Below the pieces are notes generated by a model. It was given only the letters and a program-made list of their open reading frames with translations. It was not told the DNA's origin and made no database searches. A program made the position numbers and the translations under genes. A DNA stretch of 58,169 bases from an uncultured Gammaproteobacteria bacterium (lineage in GTDB: Bacteria; Pseudomonadota; Gammaproteobacteria; Pseudomonadales; Azotimanducaceae), in assembly GCA_913045175.1 (NCBI GenBank), contig CAJWQG010000020.1, forward strand, positions 1 to 58,169, read 5' to 3'. The stretch's first letter is position 1. Each line of letters begins with the position of its first letter. Positions 8,988 through 18,506 of this stretch are shown here, piece after piece.

Positions 8988-10181
8988 ATGAAACCGCTGA
9001 AAGACATCAACATACTCGAGCTTTCAACCATGATCACCGCATCGTTCTCAGCGATGATGTTGGCCGAACAGGGAGCCCGCGTCACTAAGGTGGAGCCCAT
9101 CGAACTCGGTGATCCCATGCGATTCTACGGTAGTAACAAAGGAGGCATCTCCGCACTGTTCGCGAACTGCAATCGAGGAAAACGATCGATACGCCTCGAC
9201 ATTAAATCGGAGCAAGGCAAGCAGATCATTGAAGAGCTGATTCCAGAGATCGATATCGTTCTCTGTAACTATCGCCCCGGCGTGATGGACAAACTGGGTC
9301 TGGGCAGTGAACGCTTGCGAACCTTAAACCCGCGTTTGATTTTTGTTGCTGTCAGCGGATTTGGGACCAAGGGACCTGACCGCAATAAACCAGCATATGA
9401 CCAGATCATTCAAACCCAGGTAGGTTTTCCTGCGGTTCAGGGCCACGGCACCGACAGCCCGAAGATGGTGCGCACCCTTGTCTCCGACAAGAGTACCGCT
9501 TACACCGTGTGCCAGGCCGCGACCGCAGCGCTGTTCTTACGCGAGAGAACCGGTGAAGGACAGCATATTGATATTTCCATGATGGATGCGGCCCTGTTCT
9601 TTCTTTTTCCTGACGGCTTTATGCATGAAACGCTACTAGATGAAGATGCAGAACATTTGGCACCCCTGAGCGACAAAGCCTTCGATTTGACTAGTACTCG
9701 CAACGGTAACGTTGCCACCGCTGCAGGGACCGAAGCACAGTTAGTCGGTTTACTTGCCTCTGTAGATCAACTGCACTTGTACGCGGACGAGCGCTTCAAT
9801 AGCCCGGAAAAAATACGTGAGAATTATGCCGAGTTTAGAGAACTGGTAATCGCTGAGTTCGCCCACGCCGATACCGACGAGGTAATGAAGAAGTTGAATG
9901 AAAATGATGTACCCGCGGCCAAATATCATGACTACCACGACGTCTTGAACCACCCGCAATACATTGCGAACGCCACCATTGATGAATTCGAACATCCGGC
10001 CATGGGCAATATGCGACGCGTCAAGTCACCCGCACAGTTTCATGGCGAACGCTTGCCGCCTGCCTCCCATAGCCCCGCTCATGGAGAGCACACCAGAAAG
10101 GTGCTGGCCGATATGGGTAAAACAGACGCGGAGATTGACGAGTTGATCGCACAAGGCGTAGCTAAAGAACAAGAAAGCTAA
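8988..10181 (+). CDS. CaiB/BaiF (family III) CoA-transferase, single domain
   Basis: A 397-residue family III CoA-transferase. It starts KDINILELSTMITASFSAMMLAE, followed by GARVTKVEPIELGDPMR, RSIRLDIKSEQGK and the active-site segment QHIDISMMDAALFF, whose Asp forms the mixed anhydride in known members. ATG 8988 follows an AAGGGA ribosome-binding site. The 125-base gap to the double-domain transferase upstream is a divergent promoter region. A TonB receptor gene starts 29 bases after its stop, so the two may be co-transcribed, linking uptake to CoA activation. Acyl substrate not identifiable. Confidence 0.85.
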   Translation: MKPLKDINILELSTMITASFSAMMLAEQGARVTKVEPIELGDPMRFYGSNKGGISALFANCNRGKRSIRLDIKSEQGKQIIEELIPEIDIVLCNYRPGVMDKLGLGSERLRTLNPRLIFVAVSGFGTKGPDRNKPAYDQIIQTQVGFPAVQGHGTDSPKMVRTLVSDKSTAYTVCQAATAALFLRERTGEGQHIDISMMDAALFFLFPDGFMHETLLDEDAEHLAPLSDKAFDLTSTRNGNVATAAGTEAQLVGLLASVDQLHLYADERFNSPEKIRENYAEFRELVIAEFAHADTDEVMKKLNENDVPAAKYHDYHDVLNHPQYIANATIDEFEHPAMGNMRRVKSPAQFHGERLPPASHSPAHGEHTRKVLADMGKTDAEIDELIAQGVAKEQES

Positions 10182-10210
10182 TTCGCTACCGGCTTCCCTG
10201 GAGTAACTAC

Positions 10211-12232
10211 ATGCCAACACGTAGCATCATGCTCGTGATGCTATCACTACCCTGCTATGCCACGGCGTCGATTATCGACGAAATTGTAGTGACCGCAACG
10301 AAACATACGCAACCTGTCCGCGAGGTTCCCAGCACTATCGGCATGATCGATGGGGACGAACTGAGTACTATCAATCACACTCACATCAACGAAGCACTTC
10401 ACCGGGTTCCCGGTGTATGGATCAGCAGAGGCAACGGACAGGAACATCTCACGGCGATACGTTCTCCCGTGCTGACGGGCGCGGGAAGTTGCGGCGCATT
10501 CTTGATGCTGCAGGATGGTATATCACTGCGCGCACCTGGCTTTTGTAACGTCAACGAACTATTCGAAGCCAGTACTGAACTGGCGTCACGAATAGAGGTG
10601 TTAAAAGGACCTGGCTCAGCTATCTACGGTTCCAATGCGATGCACGGTGCCGTCAATGTATTAACGCCCTCCCCTGTTACAGGACTAAGGCGTTTACGGG
10701 TTGAGTCCGGGGCTGATGACTACTACCGTGGGAGGTTGTCATTGTCATCAGGCGCATTGCGCGCCGATTTCTCGGGCACCACCCACGGTGGATACCAGGA
10801 TCAATCAGGCTTCGATCAGCAGAAGCTACTGCTTAAGTACCAGCTACAGACAAACACGCGCAACATTACAACCTCGTTATCCATTACCAATCTGAACCAG
10901 GAAACTGCCGGATTTATCCGCGGCCCCCTTGTGTACAAGGATGCAGCCGCCAGGCGGGCCAACCCCAATCCGGAAGCCTATCGTGATGCACGATCATTTC
11001 GGCTGTTAAGTGAAATCAGACAACCACTCGGTATTGGTGAACTGTTAACGAGACCCTATCTTAGAAGTGTCTCAATGACATTCTTGCAGCACTTTTTGCC
11101 AGGACAGGCCATTGAAGAAAATGACCACAATAGCGCCGGCCTGCAGACGCTCTGGACTTCTCAGCATTGGAACCTTGGCCTGGAAGTCGAACATACCAGC
11201 GGGCATCTAAAAGAAACCCAACCGAACGCCACCATTGGAAGTCCTTTTCTGGTTGCCACCATTCCTACGGGGAAACACTACGACTACGACGTGACAGCCA
11301 GCCAGGCCGGCACATTTGTACAGTATCAGAACCAGTTAACAGCGACGCTATCTGTCATCGCAGCCGCGAGATTCCAGTTCACACACTACGACTACGAAAA
11401 CCGCATGATTGACGGCAGAACCCGGGATGATGGAACACCGTGCGGCTTCGGTGGATGCCGATTTAACCGACCGACCAACCGAACAGACAGCTTCTCCAAC
11501 TGGTCTCCCAAACTTGGATTTATCTATTCAGCTAACGACAACATTCAGTTCTACGGGTCACTGACGAGAGGATTTCGCGCCCCCCAGACAACAGAGCTCT
11601 ACCGTTTGCAGAACGATCAAAATGTATCAGACATCGATTCGGTGCAACTGGATTCTCTTGAAGTGGGCTTCAGGGGAAATGCTGGCCGCTTCAACTACAA
11701 GGTCAGTGTCTTTGACATGAACAAGGACAACTTTATCTTTCGCGATACCTACCGCCAAAACGTCGATGGTGGACAGACCAGCCATCGTGGTATCGAAGTG
11801 AATCTGGCTTTCTCCCTTGGCACCCAAATCACGGCTTCGCTTGCTATGACCAGAGCGCAGCATGAGTACGATAACAATCCTTCGCTCTCAGCTTCCCCGC
11901 TTAAGGGGAACGAAATCGACACAGCACCAGAAACCATCGGTTCAGCGACCGTCGACTGGCTACCAAATGAACAATTGGGTCTGGAACTTGAGTGGGTTCA
12001 CGTTGGTGAATACTACCAGGACCCAGAAAACCGCCATCAGTACGAGGGGCATGACCTGATTCACCTGAGAGGTTACTGGCAAATAAACGATGCACTACGT
12101 CTATCTGCCAGGGTGATGAATCTGACGGATGAAGCCTACGCTGAACGGGCAGACTTCGCCTTCGGGTCAGACCGGTATTTTGTTGGCACACCCGTCTCTT
12201 TCTTTCTTGGCGTAGACCTGGATTTGAAGTAA
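10211..12232 (+). CDS. TonB-dependent outer-membrane receptor 1 (BtuB/siderophore-type)
   Basis: A 673-residue outer-membrane receptor. It has an N-terminal signal peptide (about 1-19, ending CYATA), a TonB-box-like IDEIVVTATK, a plug with LHRVPGVWISRGNGQ and IEVLKGPGSAIYGSNAMHGAVNVLTP, and a beta-barrel with alternating aromatic strands. Two cysteines in the plug (SCGAF, GFCNV) could form a disulfide. It lies 29 bases behind a CoA-transferase gene, which suggests uptake of an organic substrate rather than iron, but size and plug are generic. No riboswitch-like element can be recognised in the 29-base gap. It ends convergent with the VOC gene. Confidence 0.85.
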   Translation: MPTRSIMLVMLSLPCYATASIIDEIVVTATKHTQPVREVPSTIGMIDGDELSTINHTHINEALHRVPGVWISRGNGQEHLTAIRSPVLTGAGSCGAFLMLQDGISLRAPGFCNVNELFEASTELASRIEVLKGPGSAIYGSNAMHGAVNVLTPSPVTGLRRLRVESGADDYYRGRLSLSSGALRADFSGTTHGGYQDQSGFDQQKLLLKYQLQTNTRNITTSLSITNLNQETAGFIRGPLVYKDAAARRANPNPEAYRDARSFRLLSEIRQPLGIGELLTRPYLRSVSMTFLQHFLPGQAIEENDHNSAGLQTLWTSQHWNLGLEVEHTSGHLKETQPNATIGSPFLVATIPTGKHYDYDVTASQAGTFVQYQNQLTATLSVIAAARFQFTHYDYENRMIDGRTRDDGTPCGFGGCRFNRPTNRTDSFSNWSPKLGFIYSANDNIQFYGSLTRGFRAPQTTELYRLQNDQNVSDIDSVQLDSLEVGFRGNAGRFNYKVSVFDMNKDNFIFRDTYRQNVDGGQTSHRGIEVNLAFSLGTQITASLAMTRAQHEYDNNPSLSASPLKGNEIDTAPETIGSATVDWLPNEQLGLELEWVHVGEYYQDPENRHQYEGHDLIHLRGYWQINDALRLSARVMNLTDEAYAERADFAFGSDRYFVGTPVSFFLGVDLDLK

Positions 12233-12251
12233 GTGCCTTTAGGTAAGACCC

Positions 12252-13028
12252 TCACGCATCCTTTAGATACCAGCGAACACCACAGATATCGACCCGATCA
12301 TCGCTCACATAGCAATTACGTGATTTTGCTTCTCGCAACACATGCTCCCGGTCGGCAACGGCAATATCGATGCCCCCCAGTCCATTGCCGCGCCCGTCAG
12401 TTGCTTCAACAAAGCGCAACGTCACGTTGTTGAAGACGATATTAAGAGCAGACCCGTCTCGCTCGACTGGTAGCCCTGATACATTGCCCCAGAGTTCCGC
12501 CAGAGAAACCGGATCGTCGCCCTGCATCTCGACACCAACGAAGTCCACGGTAATGTCCTGCTTCACCTGACCTTCCCATCCGGTACCACCGACCGGATGC
12601 CAGTTACCGTTAAAATCATTGTACGCATCGGTCTCAACTTCAAAAAAGCCGGTCTTCAAGTCTCCGGGATGTAGCTGAATCAGGTTCCAATGGTCGCGTA
12701 GTGCCTCCCATGCGACACGCACGCCGTTGTCGGATGCGTTCTGCCGTACCTCGGCCTGCGTTTCAACACTGTCTGCCTGGGTAATGAACATATAGCCGCC
12801 GTCGCCATTACGACGTTCAAGGTAACGACCACCGGCAGTACCTTCTTCGATCGGTGCCACCACCTCAAGAAAGTTGCGTCCAACCGGCATCAACGTATTT
12901 TCCAAACCGAACTTGCCAACGCCGTCATCCACGTAGCATCGGTTAATCCCCAGGATGGTGGTTAGATCCTGGATTACCGGTTCCAGTTCGCTTGCGACGA
13001 GACAAATCTGGCGTAGCTGTAAGGTCAT
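12252..13028 (-). CDS. VOC-superfamily (glyoxalase-like) protein
   Basis: A 258-residue cytoplasmic protein with the paired beta-alpha-beta-beta-beta pattern of the vicinal-oxygen-chelate superfamily. The first module runs from LRQICLVASELEPVIQDL to about 120, the second from DFVGVEMQGDDPVSLAELW to about 225. The position suits a dioxygenase, isomerase or epimerase on a CoA or aromatic intermediate, but metal ligands are not clear. It follows the cupin gene by 32 bases on the same strand, so the two probably form an operon divergent from the acyl-CoA ligases. Confidence 0.65.
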   Translation of the reverse strand: MTLQLRQICLVASELEPVIQDLTTILGINRCYVDDGVGKFGLENTLMPVGRNFLEVVAPIEEGTAGGRYLERRNGDGGYMFITQADSVETQAEVRQNASDNGVRVAWEALRDHWNLIQLHPGDLKTGFFEVETDAYNDFNGNWHPVGGTGWEGQVKQDITVDFVGVEMQGDDPVSLAELWGNVSGLPVERDGSALNIVFNNVTLRFVEATDGRGNGLGGIDIAVADREHVLREAKSRNCYVSDDRVDICGVRWYLKDA

Positions 13029-13060
13029 TATTAATCCCCATACTTTTGGTTTTGTAACTT

Positions 13061-13438
13061 TTAGATAAAAACTTCCCCGGTCTCTGAATCGATATGGGGT
13101 ATGTCCGGGATCGAGATAGCCAGGCGCAACGCCGGTTCTTCGCTTACGGTAACGATGTTGTGCGCCTTACCCTTGGGCGCTCGTATGATATCGCCGTTTT
13201 TGGCGAGCCTGGGTTCCTCGCCTTCAATCTCCCATCGCAATTCACCGCCCATCACTATCCAGAACTCGTCATCATTCAGGTGACGGTGTCGGCGACTGGA
13301 GTTACCCTTTGGCGTACAGATCAGGGTCGCTGCCACTTCATTGGTTTGTACCAGGCGAACGACCCAGGGAGGTTCTCCGTGGGCAGCCACGACGTCTTCA
13401 ACATTATTTTGTATGCGATTCAGCAGCTCAAGCACCAT
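13061..13438 (-). CDS. small cupin-domain protein
   Basis: A 125-residue single-domain cupin. Motif 1 is RHRHLNDDEFWIVMGGELRW, with His, His and Glu ligands, and motif 2 is the APKGKAHNIVTV segment with the last His. The metal-binding set therefore looks complete. Small cupins of this kind are often dioxygenases, isomerases or sensors of catabolic intermediates. ATG 13438 follows a GGGGAA ribosome-binding site. The 122-base gap to the divergent acyl-CoA ligase gene at 13561 should hold both promoters. Function not assignable beyond the fold. Confidence 0.75.
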   Translation of the reverse strand: MVLELLNRIQNNVEDVVAAHGEPPWVVRLVQTNEVAATLICTPKGNSSRRHRHLNDDEFWIVMGGELRWEIEGEEPRLAKNGDIIRAPKGKAHNIVTVSEEPALRLAISIPDIPHIDSETGEVFI

Positions 13439-13560
13439 ATTCCCCGATGGTGGTCGAAAATCCTATAGTCTCATCGTTTGTCTCAAGGAAACAAGCCAAT
13501 TGCACGCAGACAGCCCACCGGACTATTATTGCCAACAGACTATCAAAGGAGGGGTCACTC

Positions 13561-15114
13561 ATGATTAATACACTGGCGGACATTACCCGCACACATCGCG
13601 CCGAGAGACCTGACGACATCGCACTGCGTGTTCCTGGCCAGCGTGACTGGACTTTCGAGCAGCTTGATACAGACGCCTGCACCTGTGCCAACGCCCTGCG
13701 CGATGCCGGCATTGATGAGGGTGGGCGCATCGCTTTTCTGGCTAAGAATGAAGCTGAATTCTTTGTTTATCTTTATGGCGGTGCCAAGTTAGGGGCTGTT
13801 TCCGTTGCCGTGAACTGGCGTCTGGCACCCCCGGAAATGGAATACATCCTTAATCATAGTGAAGCGGAGATTCTGCTCATCAGTGAAGAGTTTCTGGGAC
13901 ACCTCAAGCAGATGAACCTGAATCTGGACCAGGTTGTCGTGCTGGGCGACCCGGGCGACTCAGGCTACTCCACCTGGGATCAGTGGCTCAGCGGCCACAG
14001 CGACAAAGACATCGTCGTCGACATCAACCCCGATGATACCTGCTTTCAACTTTATACATCTGGTACCACCGGCCTGCCAAAGGGCGTTGAGACAACCCAT
14101 GCGAATCTGACCACCATGATGAGCCAGGGCCTCAAAGAACTGTCATTCTCCTCCGAGTCCATCAGCCTCGTGTGCATGCCGCTATTTCACATATCAGGTA
14201 GCGCCTGGGGCGTACTCGGCCAGTACATGGCGTGTCGCAGCATACTCCTGCGGGAAGTGGATATGGCAGAAATCCTGCGTGCCATCGAGGCCGAGAGAGT
14301 CACCCATAGCGTATTTGTCCCCGCCGTACTGCAGTTTCTGGCTGCTTTTCCCGGAATCGAGGACATCGACTTCAGCAGTTTGCAGACAGTGTGTTACGGA
14401 GCGTCTCCTATCACCGAGGAAGTGCTGGTCACAGCCATGAGACTGTTCAATGCCGAGTTTTTCCAGGTCTACGGACTTACCGAAACAACCGGCGGTGTCA
14501 CCATGCTGGCACCGGATGAACATGATCCCGGTGGGGAACGTGCGGGCCTGTTACGCTCCTGCGGCAAGGTCATCGATAACCACGAAATCCGTATCGTCAA
14601 TCCGGAGACTGGAGATAACATGCCCGAGTCTGAAGTGGGCGAGATCTGGATTCGTGGACCGCAGGTTATGAAGGGGTACTGGCGTAACCCGGAAGCGACC
14701 AGCGAAGCTATCGACGCTGACGGCTGGTTCAAGTCCGGTGATGCCGGTTACATGGTTGACGGATATGTTTATATCCATGACCGGGTAAAAGACATGATCA
14801 TCTCCGGTGGAGAAAACATTTATCCCGCCGAAATTGAGAATGCACTGATGAAACACGAGGGAATTAGCGACGCAGCGGTCATTGGCGTTCCCAGCGAACG
14901 CTGGGGTGAAACCGTCAAAGCGATCATTACCCGAAGCGATGATTCGCTGAGCGAAGAGGACCTCATCAGTTTCTGCCGGCAGCAACTAGCCCACTACAAG
15001 TGCCCCACCTCTATTGACTGGATGGACGAAATACCGCGCAATCCTTCGGGCAAGATACTAAAGACCGAACTGCGCAAACCTTATTGGGAAGGTAAGGACC
15101 GGAACGTTTCCTGA
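13561..15114 (+). CDS. acyl-CoA ligase / AMP-dependent synthetase, copy 1
   Basis: A 517-residue ANL-superfamily adenylating enzyme that activates a carboxylic acid to its acyl-CoA through an acyl-AMP. It shows the P-loop YTSGTTGLPKGVE, the A5 motif YGLTETTGG, the hinge region KSGDAGYMVDGY with HDRVKDMIISGGENIYPAEIE, and the catalytic C-terminal lysine in NPSGKILK. The start is ATG 13561 behind a strong AAAGGAGGGG site; a longer open frame beginning at 13309 is not coding. It is followed after 16 bases by a second ligase of equal length. Family resemblance is to medium/long-chain or aromatic acid:CoA ligases; substrate unknown. Confidence 0.9.
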   Translation: MINTLADITRTHRAERPDDIALRVPGQRDWTFEQLDTDACTCANALRDAGIDEGGRIAFLAKNEAEFFVYLYGGAKLGAVSVAVNWRLAPPEMEYILNHSEAEILLISEEFLGHLKQMNLNLDQVVVLGDPGDSGYSTWDQWLSGHSDKDIVVDINPDDTCFQLYTSGTTGLPKGVETTHANLTTMMSQGLKELSFSSESISLVCMPLFHISGSAWGVLGQYMACRSILLREVDMAEILRAIEAERVTHSVFVPAVLQFLAAFPGIEDIDFSSLQTVCYGASPITEEVLVTAMRLFNAEFFQVYGLTETTGGVTMLAPDEHDPGGERAGLLRSCGKVIDNHEIRIVNPETGDNMPESEVGEIWIRGPQVMKGYWRNPEATSEAIDADGWFKSGDAGYMVDGYVYIHDRVKDMIISGGENIYPAEIENALMKHEGISDAAVIGVPSERWGETVKAIITRSDDSLSEEDLISFCRQQLAHYKCPTSIDWMDEIPRNPSGKILKTELRKPYWEGKDRNVS

Positions 15115-15130
15115 ACCAGGAAGGTTACCC

Positions 15131-16684
15131 GTGATTAACACACTGGCGGACATTACCCGCACACATCGCGCAGAGAGACCTGACGAAATCGCACTGCGGG
15201 TTCCTCACAAGCGCGACTGGACTTTCGCGCAACTTGATACTGACGCCTGCATTTGCGCAAACGCCCTGCGTAATGCGGGCATTAGTGAAGGTGGACGCAT
15301 CGCCTTTCTCGCCAGGAATGAACCCGAGTTCTTTCTTTATCTATACGGCGGGGCCAAGCTGGGTGCTGTTTCTGTCGCGGTGAACTGGCGGCTGACACAC
15401 CCGGAAATGGAATACATCCTCAATCACAGCGAAGCAGAAATTCTGCTGGTTGGTGAAGAATACCTCGGCCACCTCAAGCAGATGAACCTGAACCTGAATC
15501 AGGTTGTGGTACTGGGTGATTCGGGCGACTCGGGCTACCCCACCTGGGATCAGTGGCTCAGTGGTCATGGTAGCGAGGACATTGTCGTCGACATCGACAC
15601 TGAAGATACCTGTTTTCAGCTATACACATCAGGAACCACCGGCTTACCGAAGGGCGTTGAGACAACCCACGCGAATTTAATCACCATGATGAGCCAGGGT
15701 CAGAAAGCACGTTCATTCTCGACTACATCGATCAGCCTGGCCTGCATGCCTTTGTTTCACATATCAGGTAGTGCCTGGGTAGTCCTTAGCCAGTACAGTG
15801 GGTGCCGTAGCGTGTTGCTGCGGGACGTGGATCTTGACAATATTACGCGCGTTATTGAGACCGAGCGCGTCACCCACTGTATTTTTGTCCCTGCGATATT
15901 ACAACGTTTTGCGACCGTCCCGGGTATCGAGGACATCGACTTCAGCAGTTTACAAATTGTGTGTTACGGCGCGTCGCCTGTCACCGAGGAAGTGCTGGTC
16001 ACTGCGATGCGGCTTTTCAATGCCGATTTCTCCCAGGGTTATGGGCTCACCGAAACCACCGGTGGTGTCACCATGCTGTCGCCCGACGACCATGATCCCG
16101 GTGGTGAGCGCGCTGGCTTGCTGCGCTCTTGCGGCAACGCCATCGATAACCACGAAATTCGTATTGTTAATCCTGACACTGGTGAGGACATGCCCGGGTC
16201 TGAAGTCGGCGAGATCTGGATTCGGGGTCCCCAGGTCATGAAAGGTTACTGGCGTAACCCGGAAGCGACCAGCGAAGCCATCGACGCTGACGGATGGTTC
16301 AAATCCGGTGATGTCGGGTACATGATCGACCGCTACCTGTATATTCACGACCGGGTTAAAGACATGATTATCTCTGGTGGTGAAAACATATACCCCGCCG
16401 AGATCGAGAATGCGCTAATGAAACATCCCGGGATTGGCGATGCGGCCGTCGTCGGCGTTCCCAGTGAACGCTGGGGAGAAACCGTCAAAGCAATCATTAC
16501 CAGAGGCGACGACACGCTGACTGAAGAGGGTGTAATCAGTTTCTGCCGGCAACAGCTGGCACACTACAAATGCCCCACCTCGGTAGACTGGATGAATGAA
16601 ATACCACGTAACCCTTCGGGCAAACTACTAAAGGCAGCGTTGCGCAAACCCTATTGGGAAGGCAAGGACCGGAACGTTTCCTGA
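15131..16684 (+). CDS. acyl-CoA ligase / AMP-dependent synthetase, copy 2 (tandem duplicate)
   Basis: The same length (517 residues) and the same motifs as the gene before it, in the same order without gaps: YTSGTTGLPKGVE, YGLTETTGG, the HDRVKDMIISGGENIYPAEIE hinge and NPSGKLLK. The two genes are nearly identical at DNA level over the first 70 and last 40 bases and differ more in the middle, notably around residues 200-270, where the acyl pocket of this family lies. It starts with GTG 15131 behind AGGAAGGT. A recent tandem duplication with divergence in the substrate-binding part is the simplest reading. Confidence 0.9.
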   Translation: MINTLADITRTHRAERPDEIALRVPHKRDWTFAQLDTDACICANALRNAGISEGGRIAFLARNEPEFFLYLYGGAKLGAVSVAVNWRLTHPEMEYILNHSEAEILLVGEEYLGHLKQMNLNLNQVVVLGDSGDSGYPTWDQWLSGHGSEDIVVDIDTEDTCFQLYTSGTTGLPKGVETTHANLITMMSQGQKARSFSTTSISLACMPLFHISGSAWVVLSQYSGCRSVLLRDVDLDNITRVIETERVTHCIFVPAILQRFATVPGIEDIDFSSLQIVCYGASPVTEEVLVTAMRLFNADFSQGYGLTETTGGVTMLSPDDHDPGGERAGLLRSCGNAIDNHEIRIVNPDTGEDMPGSEVGEIWIRGPQVMKGYWRNPEATSEAIDADGWFKSGDVGYMIDRYLYIHDRVKDMIISGGENIYPAEIENALMKHPGIGDAAVVGVPSERWGETVKAIITRGDDTLTEEGVISFCRQQLAHYKCPTSVDWMNEIPRNPSGKLLKAALRKPYWEGKDRNVS

Positions 16685-16744
16685 ACTTGTGTTCTGACGA
16701 AGCGTCCCGCACTATTGCGGTGATTCTTGAAACGGGAATAAACA

Positions 16745-17605
16745 ATGCTTCAACAAACTGATCGTTTGGCGCTCGCTGTCCCCAATGCAGATGAAGCTGC
16801 AGCAGGACTCAATTCGATTTTCGATAGTATTGTCGTCGACGACACCATTGATACCGATGCAAACGCACGACGCGTCACGCTCCAGTGGGGGCACGATCAA
16901 CTGGAACTCTTTGAGCCCAAAGGACCAGGACCTGTGGCCGACTTTGTTGAAGGCCGAAAAATCGGCCTATTCGCCGGCGGGTTTGCACTTGATAACCCTG
17001 CTGCGGTAGCAGCCCGGATCGAGCAGGTGGGTATCAAGGTAACGCAACAGGGCGATCGATTTGTAGTTTATCCAGAGGACCTTCGCGGCACGGGTTTAAT
17101 TCTGAGTCCGACAGCAAAGCGCGAAGAACGCGTCGGCCTCATGGATAGAATCTGGCAGATCACTTACACGGTGGCGGACCTGGATGAAAACGTCGCATTC
17201 TACAGTGACCTGTTCGGTGTCGAAGACAACCTGACCAATCTTTACACCAGTGCGGAGTGGGGTTACCACGCCGCCATCACCTGGTTCGAAGCAAAAAAAG
17301 GCGCACCCCTCGACAGCCTGGAGTACCTGGACCCGCACCAGCACGAGAAGGCTGCCGGACGGTTCCTTAAAAAAACTGACGGTAGAGGCGGTATTTACAT
17401 GTCAACCGTGCACACGCCCGACCTGGAAGAAATCAAGGCACGGGTCGAAGCGACGGGTGGTGGCTGGGAAGGCGCACCCAAGGGCTCGCTGGGATTTATC
17501 CATCCCCGGCGCACCTATGGACTACTACTTGGAGTAACGTATTTCGACAGCATCGACGCTCGCCGTCCAACCCCGGAAGAGCCTGATGCCTGGGGCAACC
17601 ATTAA
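16745..17605 (+). CDS. two-domain VOC-superfamily protein (extradiol-dioxygenase-like fold)
   Basis: A 286-residue protein with two VOC modules. The first spans about 1-125 (DRLALAVPNADEAAAGLNSI; LELFEPKGPGPVADF). The second, about 135-265, starts at MDRIWQITYTVADLDENVAFYSDLFG, with ITWFEAKKG and a terminal RTYGLLLGVTYF strand. Candidate metal ligands are His and Glu in the second module, but the full 2-His-1-carboxylate set of extradiol dioxygenases could not be confirmed. It sits between the duplicated acyl-CoA ligases and a PhyH gene on the same strand, so it probably works on the same compound. Confidence 0.7.
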   Translation: MLQQTDRLALAVPNADEAAAGLNSIFDSIVVDDTIDTDANARRVTLQWGHDQLELFEPKGPGPVADFVEGRKIGLFAGGFALDNPAAVAARIEQVGIKVTQQGDRFVVYPEDLRGTGLILSPTAKREERVGLMDRIWQITYTVADLDENVAFYSDLFGVEDNLTNLYTSAEWGYHAAITWFEAKKGAPLDSLEYLDPHQHEKAAGRFLKKTDGRGGIYMSTVHTPDLEEIKARVEATGGGWEGAPKGSLGFIHPRRTYGLLLGVTYFDSIDARRPTPEEPDAWGNH

Positions 17606-17621
17606 GACACCTGGAAAAACC

Positions 17622-18506
17622 ATGCAGTTCGAAGAATCGATCAATATTGAAGAAACAGTAGAAGAATATGGCCTAAAGGATCATATCGAGGAACTGGATG
17701 AAATTGGTCTGACTATCGTTCCTCAGTCAACGCTACGACTTGATGATGACTGGTTCGACGAGTTACGTGATGCGATTCTGCAAGTCGGCGAAGCAAGGAC
17801 CGGAGTGCACTTCGATCTTGGTTCAGGCCCTGCTGATGATTTTGGTTCGCGGCCGGGTGAAATTGGTCACATCATTCTCTCGCACATGATCTTTGAAGGC
17901 CAGGCATTCGAGAAAGTCCTGACGCACCCGGTCAAGAAAGCCCTGATGACACATATGCTCGGGTCGGACCATCGACTCGCTGTCAGCGATGCCTGGATAA
18001 AATGGCAGACGCCGGATAACTGGGAAGGAGAATCAACAACGGGATTCCATGTAGATCAAAGCATGGTGCCACTACCCTGGAACTGGCGGGTTCCCCACAT
18101 TGCCAATATGAACTGGGCACTAACGGACTACACAAGGGAAGATGGCGCACTGGCTTACGTCCCGGGCAGTCACAGGCTGGCGCGATTTCCAGAACCCGAA
18201 GAAGCGTTACCCTTGGCAGTACCCGCCGAAGCACCAAGAGGTTCGCTGATAATGTTTTCCGGCGCGCTCTGGCATGGCGCATATCGCAAGACCACACCGG
18301 GGCTGCGCGTCACCATGCTCGGTCAACACTGCCGATCCTATATGATGCCGTTCCAGGATTTCAAAGGCAGAATCTCAAACGAGATGATCGAGGCGAGCCA
18401 GGACCCCGATTATCTTCGCAGCCTGATGCGCGAAGATGAGAAACACCTTCGCGTTGATCCTTTTGAAGTACCAGGCACACCCGCCGCCAGGGCGTCTAGT
18501 AACTAA
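17622..18506 (+). CDS. phytanoyl-CoA dioxygenase family protein (PhyH paralogue 2)
   Basis: A 294-residue Fe(II)/2-oxoglutarate oxygenase. Ligands are His143-x-Asp145 (GFHVDQS) and His218 (LWHGAYR), and Arg229 (PGLRVTM) probably binds 2-oxoglutarate; the family signature PGSHR lies near 181. The start ATG 17622 lies just after the VOC stop; an upstream in-frame ATG at 17586 overlaps the VOC gene and adds 12 residues of uncertain value. It is the last gene of the ligase-ligase-VOC-PhyH run and overlaps the end of the convergent TonB receptor gene by 11 bases. It is only distantly like the other two PhyH genes here. Confidence 0.85.
   Translation: MQFEESINIEETVEEYGLKDHIEELDEIGLTIVPQSTLRLDDDWFDELRDAILQVGEARTGVHFDLGSGPADDFGSRPGEIGHIILSHMIFEGQAFEKVLTHPVKKALMTHMLGSDHRLAVSDAWIKWQTPDNWEGESTTGFHVDQSMVPLPWNWRVPHIANMNWALTDYTREDGALAYVPGSHRLARFPEPEEALPLAVPAEAPRGSLIMFSGALWHGAYRKTTPGLRVTMLGQHCRSYMMPFQDFKGRISNEMIEASQDPDYLRSLMREDEKHLRVDPFEVPGTPAARASSN

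Noticed and set aside
10182-10210. Cobalamin or other riboswitch ahead of TonB receptor 1
   Set aside because: The gap is only 29 bases, too short for a riboswitch, and no conserved box was seen. The leaders of receptors 2 and 3 also lack recognisable riboswitch signatures.
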